Assembly: GCF_030530965.1 (NCBI RefSeq)
Contig: NZ_JAUMTY010000009.1
Coordinates: 23,025 to 29,670, forward strand
Reading direction: 5' to 3'
Length of the DNA stretch: 6,646 nucleotides
From: Corynebacterium sp.
Lineage (GTDB): Bacteria > Actinomycetota > Actinomycetes > Mycobacteriales > Mycobacteriaceae
Position numbers and translations under genes: made by a program. Position 1 is the first letter of the stretch, and every line of letters begins with the position of its first letter. A model generated the notes under the pieces. That model saw only the letters and a program-made list of their open reading frames with translations. It did not search any database and was not told the DNA's origin. Shown in pieces: positions 1 through 5,613 of this stretch.

Positions 1-10
1 GCCGCCTCAT

Positions 11-1081
11 TTACGACGCGAACGTTTCGGCAAACCTGTCTGTTGCCGACACCAATGTCGACGTTGTTTCTTCCTCATACGACGCATGTCCGGACGTCGG
101 TGACCACACGAATGTAGCTTCCGGCCAGGCTTGGTGCAGCTGCCACCCTGTAATGGGCGGGCACACAACGTCGTAACGCCCTTGAGCAATCACAGCGGGA
201 ATTTCGCGGATCTTGTCGACGTCGCGCAACAGCTGCCCTTCCTCAAGGAACCCATGATTCACGAAATAGTGGTTCTCAATGCGCGCGAAGGCCAAGGCGA
301 ACCGTTCATCTTCATGCGTATCGGTGGGCTGATCATGCAGGTAGGACGTCGATCCTTCCCACACACTCCACGCCCGGGCGGCGGCAACAGCGGTGTCGTG
401 ATCGTCTGACCGCAGTAGGTCGTGGTAGACGTCGATAAGGTTGACGTCGGGAAGGTGTGTCATTCCAGCCGGGTTGAGCGGGTCAGGTTTTTTATCGTCG
501 GGAATGACAGAGAGGAAGCGTTCCCACTTGTCGGGGAACATGTAGGCCGCGCCGCCGTTGTAATACCAATCGAGTTCGGTCCGTCGCAGCATAAAAATGC
601 CACGAAGGATGATCGCCAGGGTTCGTTCCGGGTGGGCCTGGGTGTAGGCGAGCGACAAGGTGGAGCCCCATGATCCGCCGAACACGACCCACTTCTCAAT
701 GCCTAAGGTTTCCCGGATCGCTTCGATGTCACCGATCAATTCGGCTGTGGTGTTCACCGAGAGTTCTGCGTCGATGTTGGTGTCGGGATCGGCCAGGTGC
801 GGGGTTGATTTCCCACATCCGCGCTGGTCAATGAGGATAATCCGGTACTTATCGGGGTTGAAGAAACGAGCCTCCTTGGCTGAGGTTCCCCCACCTGGAC
901 CACCGTGAATAAAGACGGCAGGGATGCCCTTTGGATTTCCGTATTCGGCGTAGGCGATGTGCTGGGTGCTGGCTGGGGAGTCAGGGGCCACCGGTCGTTC
1001 GACGGTTCCCTCATTGAATGGGGCCGTCTCCGGGTAGAGGCCTTTATCTACTGTCGCGATCTGGACATCGTGTGAATTCAT
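11..1081 (-). CDS. pip: Prolyl iminopeptidase (proline aminopeptidase), alpha/beta hydrolase, peptidase family S33
   Basis: This enzyme removes N-terminal proline from peptides and is probably cytoplasmic, as no signal peptide is seen. The 356-residue protein carries the S33 hallmarks in order: the oxyanion-loop motif HGGPGGG (residues 59-65), DQRGCGKS (85-92), the nucleophile elbow GGSWGS with Ser137, a W-x-x-WEG segment (238-243), ENHYF (269-273), Asp304 in GRYD and His332 in SGH. Ser137, Asp304 and His332 form the expected triad. Glu242 and Glu269 sit where family members bind the substrate's free amino end. The ATG at 1081 is preferred because AGGTGGG lies four bases upstream; a GTG at 1090 is also in frame but falls inside that ribosome binding site. 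The N-terminal extension of about 35 residues before the core makes it longer than the usual 310-320. It is transcribed divergently from the exporter operon. The family call is very secure; the exact peptide preference is inferred. Confidence 0.95.
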   Translation of the reverse strand: MNSHDVQIATVDKGLYPETAPFNEGTVERPVAPDSPASTQHIAYAEYGNPKGIPAVFIHGGPGGGTSAKEARFFNPDKYRIILIDQRGCGKSTPHLADPDTNIDAELSVNTTAELIGDIEAIRETLGIEKWVVFGGSWGSTLSLAYTQAHPERTLAIILRGIFMLRRTELDWYYNGGAAYMFPDKWERFLSVIPDDKKPDPLNPAGMTHLPDVNLIDVYHDLLRSDDHDTAVAAARAWSVWEGSTSYLHDQPTDTHEDERFALAFARIENHYFVNHGFLEEGQLLRDVDKIREIPAVIAQGRYDVVCPPITGWQLHQAWPEATFVWSPTSGHASYEEETTSTLVSATDRFAETFAS

Positions 1082-1107
1082 GGTTCCCACCTAACCACAT
1101 TGGCGGC

Positions 1108-1197
1108 TCATCGCGCGTCCGCTAATAATTCATCCACGTCACTACCCATTTCTTGCAGTACACGCGCTATTTCACGAGCTTCACACATGCGTTTCAC
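1108..1197 (-). CDS. Possible small ORF upstream of pip, unknown function
   Basis: A short open frame lies between the pip start and the exporter promoter. From the GTG at 1197 it gives 29 residues; from the ATG at 1188 it gives 26, beginning MCEAREIARVLQEM and ending DELLADAR. It ends at a TGA 26 bases before the pip ATG. The product is charged, and its spacing of hydrophobic residues fits one amphipathic helix. An AAAGG stretch upstream is poorly spaced for either start: about 2 bases for GTG and 11 for ATG. The codons are mixed (ATA, TTA and CGA are present), so codon use does not help. I recognise no family. It may be a real small protein, a leader peptide for pip, the remnant of a decayed gene, or chance. 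Confidence 0.22.
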   Translation of the reverse strand: MKRMCEAREIARVLQEMGSDVDELLADAR

Positions 1198-1230
1198 AGC
1201 CTTTAAGTAACAATTTTGTTTCAGGAGCCC

Positions 1231-1258
1231 TGCAAAGTTGCACACATTGTGCAATTTT
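1231..1258. promoter_or_regulatory. Palindromic operator, probable TetR binding site
   Basis: The 17-base sequence at 1238-1254, TTGCACA-CAT-TGTGCAA, is a perfect 7-base inverted repeat with a 3-base spacer. It extends, after one mismatch on each side, to AAA and TTT (1234-1258). A further half-site, TGCAA (1231-1235), forms a second palindrome, TGCAA-AG-TTGCA (1231-1242), that shares the middle arm. Its size and symmetry fit a dimeric TetR-family repressor, and the obvious candidate is the regulator encoded at the end of the operon it precedes. It overlaps the predicted -35 element, so binding should block transcription of the exporter operon. The palindrome is seen directly; the binding protein is inferred. 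Confidence 0.7.
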
Positions 1259-1267
1259 TTCTACTGT
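1238..1267 (+). promoter_or_regulatory. Predicted promoter of the exporter-tetR operon
   Basis: TTGCAC (1238-1243) and TACTGT (1262-1267) are separated by 18 bases and resemble -35 and -10 elements; TACTGT keeps the TAnnnT core. Transcription would start near 1273-1276 and give an untranslated leader of about 85 bases. This placement puts the upstream in-frame GTG at 1266 outside the transcript, which supports the ATG at 1359 as the exporter start. The -35 hexamer lies within the palindrome. No start site was measured. Confidence 0.45.
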
Positions 1268-1358
1268 GGCTACGTCCTCCTCCTACGCGTCAAAGTCATG
1301 CAGTCCGCGTAGTGCCCCTGTAGGAGGTAATCACCCCTCTAAGAAAGGCTGGCTACCT

Positions 1359-3812
1359 ATGGCGCGGTTTCTTTACCGTGTAGGCACTGCTGCCTACAAG
1401 CACAAATGGCCATTCATCGCCGTGTGGCTGCTCATCCTCATCGGAATGGGCGCGGCATCAGCTGCTCTATCATCCACAACAAGCTCCACTTTCTCGATCC
1501 CCGGTATTGAGAGCGAAAAAGCTCAAAACACCATGAAGGAGCGCTTCCCTGGTTCGGGAGACCAGACCACTGCCCCCACCGGCAAGCTCGTCTTCCAGGC
1601 CGAAAATGGGAAGAAGCTCACTGATCCCGACGAGCAACAAGCGGTCAACGACACTCTGACCAAGCTCAAAGACGCAGGCATCCTGAAGTCCTCCGATTCG
1701 ATGGTGGATCCTGCCACAGCCGCCGCTGGGATTACGCAGAAGATCATGGCCGTCGGTCAGCAACAGCAGTTGCCGGAAGAGCAGATCGCTAAGAACGTTG
1801 AGTCGGTCTCGCCGCTATCAAGCGATCAGAAGACCGGCACGGTGGACATCACCTTTGATGCCGACACGGTCTCCGACATTCCGTCGTCGGATGTAGACAA
1901 ATTCAAAGATATTGTCGACGATTCACGCTCGTCGAACTTGGACATCCAGTATGAAGGCCAGGCCTTCACGATGGAGGAGCCGAATTCGGGCACCTCAGAG
2001 CTGATCGGTATCGCTGTTGCCCTTGTTGTGTTGGTTATTACCTTCGGTAGCTTGATTGCCGCCGGTATGCCGATCATCACGGCGTTGGTCGGTGTGCTCA
2101 TCGGTAACTTGGGCGTGATGGCACTGACCGGCCTGGTCGATAGCGTGAATGACTCCACACCGATCCTCGCCTCCATGCTGGGTCTCGCGGTGGGCATTGA
2201 CTACGCGCTCTTCATTACGTCGCGGTATAAGAACGAGCTATCGAACTCGACTTCAAACCGAGTTCACGCTGCTGGACGCGCTGTAGGTACTGCCGGTTCA
2301 TCGGTGGTGTTCGCGGGCCTTACTGTCATCGTGGCGCTGTGCGCGCTCTCTGTCGTGAGGATTCCGTTCTTGACGACGATGGCGCTGACCGCTGCTGCCA
2401 CGGTGGCCATCGCTGTGCTCGTTGCATTGACACTGCTGCCCGCCGTCTTGGGTCTCTTTGGCAAGGCATTCTTCAAGGGCAACGTGCCGTTTATCGAGGC
2501 GCCCGATCCGGAACGCGAAAAGCCGACCATGGGCCTGCGCTGGGTTCGCATCATCCGCAAGCAGCCGTGGGCGTTCCTGGGTGTTGGAGTCATCGCGCTT
2601 GTTTTGGTGGCACTGCCCATGACACGCTTGAACCTTGCCTTGCCGACGGACGCCACGTCGGACCCGAATGAGTCGCCCCGGCAGGCTTATGAAATGGTCG
2701 ACGACGCCTTCGGCCCCGGCCGTAACGCACCTCTTGTTGCTGTCGTCGACGCCAAGGATGTGCCGCAGGACCAGCGCCAGGTTGCGTTTGCCAAGGCTGT
2801 CCAGGAGTTCAACACCATTGACGGTGTGAAGAACGCCATGCTCAGCCAGGTTAACGACGCCGGCGATACTGCCCAGGTGTTGATTGTCCCCACCACAGGC
2901 TCGGTGGATGACAAGACCAAGGAAACCATGCAGAAAGTCCGCGATAAGGAGGATTCCTACACTGAGGAAACCGGTGCCCACTTTGGCGTCACAGGTGTGA
3001 CAGCTATCCAGACGGACATCTCCGATCGTCTGAACAATGTGCTGGTCCCCTACATCGCCATCGTCCTGGTCCTGGCATTCTTCATCCTGATGCTGGTGTT
3101 CCGCTCGATCCCTGTCCCGTTCATCGCGGCTCTCGGATTCGGACTGACCGTCTGCGCGACCTTCGGTTTGACCGTCGGATTCTTCCAAGAGGGCTGGTTG
3201 GGCATCATTTCCGACCCGCAACCCATCATCTCGTTCCTGCCGATCATCCTGATTGGTATCGTCTTCGGCCTGGCCATGGACTACGAAGTGTTCTTGGTCT
3301 CCCGTATGCGCGAGGGATGGCATCACGGCAAGACAGCCGGCAATGCAACGGCCAACGGGTTCAAACACGGTGCCCGCGTCGTGACCGCTGCAGCCTTGAT
3401 CATGATCTCCGTGTTCGCCGCGTTCATGCTGCAGGATATGCAGGTCATTAAGACCATGGGCTTCGCGCTGGCCGTCGCGGTCTTCATCGATGCCTTCCTG
3501 GTGCGCATGACTCTGATTCCGGCGACCATGTTCATCCTCGGCGAAAAAGCCTGGTGGATGCCCAAGTGGATGGCGAAGATTACGCCGCGGGTCGACGTCG
3601 AAGGTGAAGGAATTAAGGATATTTCTCCCGACGACGAAGCTCAGGGTTCCGAGGTCGGATCGCAGGGCGGATCTCACGAGAGCGATCAGTCCGCTTCCGA
3701 CGACGACGCCACCAGCAACCCGAATATCTCCGAACCGATCGTTCCGGAACCGCGTGGTCGCCACTCCAGTGGAGGACACTCCGCAGGTAGTTCGAAAGTA
3801 GATGCTGACTAA
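1359..3812 (+). CDS. MMPL-family RND-type membrane exporter (MmpL/YdfJ-like)
   Basis: This is a proton-driven 12-helix transporter of the MMPL branch of the RND superfamily, whose members export lipids, drugs or other hydrophobic molecules across the inner membrane. The 817-residue protein shows TM1 (about 17-37), a first extracytoplasmic domain (about 40-210), TM2-TM6 (about 214-366), TM7 (403-420), a second extracytoplasmic domain (about 421-558) and TM8-TM12 (about 561-727). The paired proton-relay motifs are intact: GIDYALFITSR with Asp281-Tyr282 in TM4, and LAMDYEVFLVSR with Asp641-Tyr642 in TM10. GVTGVTAIQTDIS before TM8 is also typical. A tail of about 75 residues, rich in Ser, Asp, Glu and Gly, follows TM12. 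The start is the ATG preceded by AGAAAGG (1342-1348) and leads straight into MARFLYRVG, the usual start for this family; the frame stays open upstream to a GTG at 1266. The substrate cannot be read from sequence. It is co-transcribed with the TetR gene, which suggests inducible expression. Confidence 0.93.
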   Translation: MARFLYRVGTAAYKHKWPFIAVWLLILIGMGAASAALSSTTSSTFSIPGIESEKAQNTMKERFPGSGDQTTAPTGKLVFQAENGKKLTDPDEQQAVNDTLTKLKDAGILKSSDSMVDPATAAAGITQKIMAVGQQQQLPEEQIAKNVESVSPLSSDQKTGTVDITFDADTVSDIPSSDVDKFKDIVDDSRSSNLDIQYEGQAFTMEEPNSGTSELIGIAVALVVLVITFGSLIAAGMPIITALVGVLIGNLGVMALTGLVDSVNDSTPILASMLGLAVGIDYALFITSRYKNELSNSTSNRVHAAGRAVGTAGSSVVFAGLTVIVALCALSVVRIPFLTTMALTAAATVAIAVLVALTLLPAVLGLFGKAFFKGNVPFIEAPDPEREKPTMGLRWVRIIRKQPWAFLGVGVIALVLVALPMTRLNLALPTDATSDPNESPRQAYEMVDDAFGPGRNAPLVAVVDAKDVPQDQRQVAFAKAVQEFNTIDGVKNAMLSQVNDAGDTAQVLIVPTTGSVDDKTKETMQKVRDKEDSYTEETGAHFGVTGVTAIQTDISDRLNNVLVPYIAIVLVLAFFILMLVFRSIPVPFIAALGFGLTVCATFGLTVGFFQEGWLGIISDPQPIISFLPIILIGIVFGLAMDYEVFLVSRMREGWHHGKTAGNATANGFKHGARVVTAAALIMISVFAAFMLQDMQVIKTMGFALAVAVFIDAFLVRMTLIPATMFILGEKAWWMPKWMAKITPRVDVEGEGIKDISPDDEAQGSEVGSQGGSHESDQSASDDDATSNPNISEPIVPEPRGRHSSGGHSAGSSKVDAD

Positions 3813-4456
3813 TGACTGGCCTTCGTGAATCGAAGAAAGCGGCCACGAGACAAGCAATCGGGGACGCGACGCTCACGGTGATCACCCATCGAGGCATCGA
3901 GGGGTTAACCGTGGCGGCGGTTGCTGAGGAGGCCGGAGTGTCCGTCCGGACATTCCACAACTACTTCTCCTCAGTCAATGAAGCCCTGCAATTCCAGTGC
4001 TCAAACCTGCTTGATTCGTTTGCGTCGATTATTGAACATGCACCCGCAGAATGGGACACGATCTCGTGCTTCGAGCACGCGGCCGAAGAGCTCATTCGCA
4101 CCATCTTCGATAAGGGATGGGCGGCAACGAACCCGGAAGCCATCGGGCTCTATCTCTTGAGATCCGACAATTCCGAGTTCGCGGACCAGTGCAAAGCGAA
4201 TATTGAGACCATGCATGATGCCATCGCCGCTCGCGAGTCAACCCGGCGCGGCACCACCGTCTCTCCTCGTTCCCTGCACGTGTGCTTGCTCTACGAGCTC
4301 TCCATTGCCGCAATCAACGCTGTGATTACCAGCTTCGGTTTACGACGCGGTAAGTCTCTTGCTGGTCAGGGCATTGCCAAGGACGAGTTCCTGAGAACAA
4401 TGAACGAATCCTTCGCAACAATCCGTGATCGGTTCACCGACGCACCCGTCGCGTAA
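3812..4456 (+). CDS. TetR-family transcriptional regulator
   Basis: This 214-residue protein is probably a one-component repressor of its own operon, released from DNA when a small ligand binds. The N-terminal DNA-binding domain spans about residues 7-55, with the helix-turn-helix at about 33-52 (TVAAVAEEAGVSVRTFHNYF), a close match to the TetR_N pattern including the terminal HNYF. Residues from about 56 onward form the divergent, mostly helical ligand and dimer domain, which gives no hint of ligand. The ATG overlaps the exporter's stop codon by one base (TAATG), and no convincing ribosome binding site precedes it, so it is likely translated by coupling to the exporter. Its length is normal for the family. 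The palindrome at 1231-1258 upstream of the operon is its most likely target. The family is certain; autoregulation is inferred. Confidence 0.93.
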   Translation: MTGLRESKKAATRQAIGDATLTVITHRGIEGLTVAAVAEEAGVSVRTFHNYFSSVNEALQFQCSNLLDSFASIIEHAPAEWDTISCFEHAAEELIRTIFDKGWAATNPEAIGLYLLRSDNSEFADQCKANIETMHDAIAARESTRRGTTVSPRSLHVCLLYELSIAAINAVITSFGLRRGKSLAGQGIAKDEFLRTMNESFATIRDRFTDAPVA

Positions 4457-4489
4457 TCATTACCCCACCCTGCTGCCGGACTCTGCAGT

Positions 4490-4511
4490 TCACGTCCGTC
4501 GGCGGGTGTGA
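4490..4511 (+). other. Short hairpin between tetR and the terminator
   Basis: TCACGTCCG and CGGGTGTGA can form a 9-pair stem (two of them G-U) around a TCGG loop. It lies 33 bases after the tetR stop and just before the strong terminator. It has no T run of its own, so it may only stabilise the mRNA 3' end or be incidental. Confidence 0.3.
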
Positions 4512-4517
4512 CCTCAT

Positions 4518-4563
4518 GGCGCTGTCACGACTCATTATTGGGTTGTGGCAGCGCCTTTTGTGT
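4518..4563 (+). terminator. Rho-independent terminator of the exporter-tetR operon
   Basis: GGCGCTGTCACGAC (4518-4531) pairs with GTTGTGGCAGCGCC (4542-4555) over 14 positions, two of them G-U, around a 10-base loop. TTTTGTGT follows directly. The position, 61 bases after the tetR stop and just before the riboswitch transcript, fits a terminator that separates the two transcription units. Confidence 0.85.
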
Positions 4564-4570
4564 GAGTGAG

Positions 4571-4576
4571 TAACAT
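4571..4576 (+). promoter_or_regulatory. Possible -10 element for the riboswitch-pnuX transcript
   Basis: TAACAT matches the TAnnnT pattern and would place the transcript start near 4583, just before the first paired strand of the riboswitch. No good -35 hexamer is visible at 16-18 bases upstream, where the terminator stem lies. The position is what makes it plausible. Confidence 0.35.
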
Positions 4577-4583
4577 AGAGTTC

Positions 4584-4747
4584 GTTCTCAGGGCGGGGTG
4601 AAATTCCCCACCGGCGGTGAACCCCTTCTGACAGAGACGAAGAGGTAAGCCCGCGAGCGCTCTCACGTGAACGGATGTGCACATGAGGGGTCTAGCAGAT
4701 CCGGTGTAATTCCAGAGCCGACGGTCACAGTCCGGATGGAAGAGAAT
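4584..4747 (+). promoter_or_regulatory. FMN riboswitch (RFN element) controlling pnuX
   Basis: This mRNA element binds flavin mononucleotide and normally lowers expression of the downstream gene. All conserved RFN blocks are present in order: GGGTGAAATTCCC (4596-4608), ACCGGCGGT (4610-4618), AGCCCGCGAGC (4648-4658), GCAGATCCGGTGTAATTCCAG (within 4695-4715, only the T after GG varies in places), GCCGACGGT (to 4725) and CAGTCCGGATGGAAGAGAA (4728-4746). The closing helix P1 forms from GTTCTC (4584-4589) and GAGAAT (4742-4747). Two variable hairpins lie between the blocks, around 4622-4645 and at 4662-4687 (CTCACGTG with CACATGAG, one mismatch). The class is secure. No terminator follows the aptamer, so control is probably at translation. 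Confidence 0.96.
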
Positions 4748-4765
4748 GTATTTCTGTATGCCTCT

Positions 4766-4807
4766 GAGGATCACGTCGTCTTGCTACGGAGAACATCGTG
4801 AATCCTT
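4766..4807 (+). promoter_or_regulatory. Candidate start-codon-sequestering hairpin (riboswitch expression platform)
   Basis: GAGGATCACG (4766-4775) can pair with CGTG-A-ATCCTT (4797-4807): nine Watson-Crick pairs and one G-U, with a single bulged A. The stem includes the GTG start codon of pnuX and its loop contains the GGAG ribosome binding site (4788-4791). It would block translation initiation. It lies just after the aptamer, where an expression platform belongs, and no T-tailed hairpin competes for that role. The complementarity is seen directly; its regulatory role is inferred. Confidence 0.45.
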
Positions 4808-5532
4808 TTTCTCATCTTCTCGACGCCACAGTCGTCATCGCCGGCTATCCCATTTTGTGGCGTGAAATCATCGGTAACCTCTTTGGGCTCGCTTCTGCAG
4901 TCGGGGGCATGAAACGAGTGGTGTGGGCATGGCCGGTGGGTATCGTCGGCAATATTCTGCTTTTCACCGTGTTCTTGGGCGGGGTGTTTGATACTCCGCA
5001 AAATCTTGACCTCTATGGCCAGGCGGGGCGTCAGGTGATGTTCCTCATCGTCAGTGCCTATGGCTGGTACCAGTGGCGGGCGGCCCGGTTGCGTGGAATC
5101 CGGGAATGTCAGGACACCGATCCCTCGCGATCAATCGTCTCGGAGCCGACCGAAGCGGCTGTGGAGCCACACTGGGCAACGGCACGGCAACGACTCACCA
5201 TGGTCGGTGTAGCAGTCGTCGGAACTATCGTCTGTGCCTGGTTATTCAGTGCCCTGGGATCCTGGGGACCGTGGTCCGATGCCTGGATTTTCGTCGGTTC
5301 TATGCTGGCCACCTACGGGATGGCAAAAGGGTGGACGGAATTCTGGCTCATTTGGATTGGCGTGGACCTCGTCGGAATTCCGCTCCTTCTTGCAGCTGGC
5401 TACTACCCTTCCGCCGTGCTGTACATCGTGTACGCGGGCTTCGTCATCTGGGGATTCGTTGTGTGGGCCCGGTTGCAACAGAACACGAGCCCTGAGCAAG
5501 TGGACCGCCAGGCGCACTCAATCACCGTGTAG
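4798..5532 (+). CDS. pnuX: Riboflavin transporter, PnuX/RibM type (PnuC-like family)
   Basis: This membrane protein probably imports riboflavin. It is 244 residues long with about seven hydrophobic segments (about 14-36, 42-61, 77-93, 134-152, 160-177, 180-200 and 204-224), and a hydrophilic loop at about 94-131. PnuC-type features include WAWPVGIVGN (43-52), QAGRQVMFLIVSAYGWYQW (75-93) and a Trp-rich C-terminal half with GWTEFWLIWIGVD (178-190). By fold alone it could be a nicotinamide riboside carrier, but the FMN riboswitch directly upstream points to riboflavin, as shown for PnuX of Corynebacterium glutamicum and RibM of Streptomyces. The start is GTG with GGAG (4788-4791) six bases upstream; upstream of it lies only riboswitch RNA. 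It appears to be transcribed alone. The predicted logic is uptake when FMN is scarce. The residue-level substrate site is not identifiable here. Confidence 0.88.
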   Translation: MNPFSHLLDATVVIAGYPILWREIIGNLFGLASAVGGMKRVVWAWPVGIVGNILLFTVFLGGVFDTPQNLDLYGQAGRQVMFLIVSAYGWYQWRAARLRGIRECQDTDPSRSIVSEPTEAAVEPHWATARQRLTMVGVAVVGTIVCAWLFSALGSWGPWSDAWIFVGSMLATYGMAKGWTEFWLIWIGVDLVGIPLLLAAGYYPSAVLYIVYAGFVIWGFVVWARLQQNTSPEQVDRQAHSITV

Positions 5533-5541
5533 TGGGGGTGA

Positions 5542-5602
5542 GCGGCGGGCACGTTGCTCTTTGCACGTTGCGCGCCGCACTAACCCGCGACCGCGGCAAC
5601 GT
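5542..5602. repeat. Hairpin and short repeats in the convergent gap between pnuX and the CoA hydrolase
   Basis: The 81-base gap between convergent genes holds a stem of GCGGCG (5542-5547) with CGCCGC (5573-5578), continued after a G-G mismatch by GCA/TGC. Inside it, GCACGTTGC occurs twice (5549-5557 and 5563-5571), and an inverted copy of seven bases, GCAACGT, lies at 5596-5602. The second copy and the inverted one could form an alternative hairpin. No T run follows on either strand, so this is at best a weak or factor-dependent bidirectional terminator. Confidence 0.4.
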
Positions 5603-5613
5603 TACTAGCCGCC

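Noticed and set aside
1082..1090. GTG at 1090 as the pip start
   Set aside because: This codon lies within the AGGTGGG ribosome binding site that serves the ATG at 1081.
1266..1358. An extended exporter N-terminus starting at the GTG at 1266
   Set aside because: The added 31 residues are not family-like, the GTG overlaps the predicted -10 element, and the ATG at 1359 has AGAAAGG upstream and begins the conserved MARFLYRVG start.
2298..3857. A 519-codon open frame on the minus strand opposite the exporter gene
   Set aside because: Its product is rich in His, Asp, Gln, Arg and Glu with no recognisable domain, as expected from reading a membrane-protein gene backwards in GC-rich DNA. The plus-strand frame has full family motifs.
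4535..4774. Minus-strand open frames across the riboswitch region
   Set aside because: The sequence is fully explained by the conserved RFN element and the terminator on the plus strand; the translated products show no protein-like features.
4798..5532. Calling the PnuC-like gene a nicotinamide riboside transporter
   Set aside because: The family resemblance allows it, but control by an FMN riboswitch matches the riboflavin-importing PnuX/RibM group.
5073..5608. Plus-strand open frames of 140 and 124 codons overlapping pnuX (5073-5495 and 5234-5608)
   Set aside because: They are out-of-frame readings of pnuX with Arg/Cys/Pro-rich products and no domain; the pnuX frame has PnuC-type motifs and a riboswitch leader.
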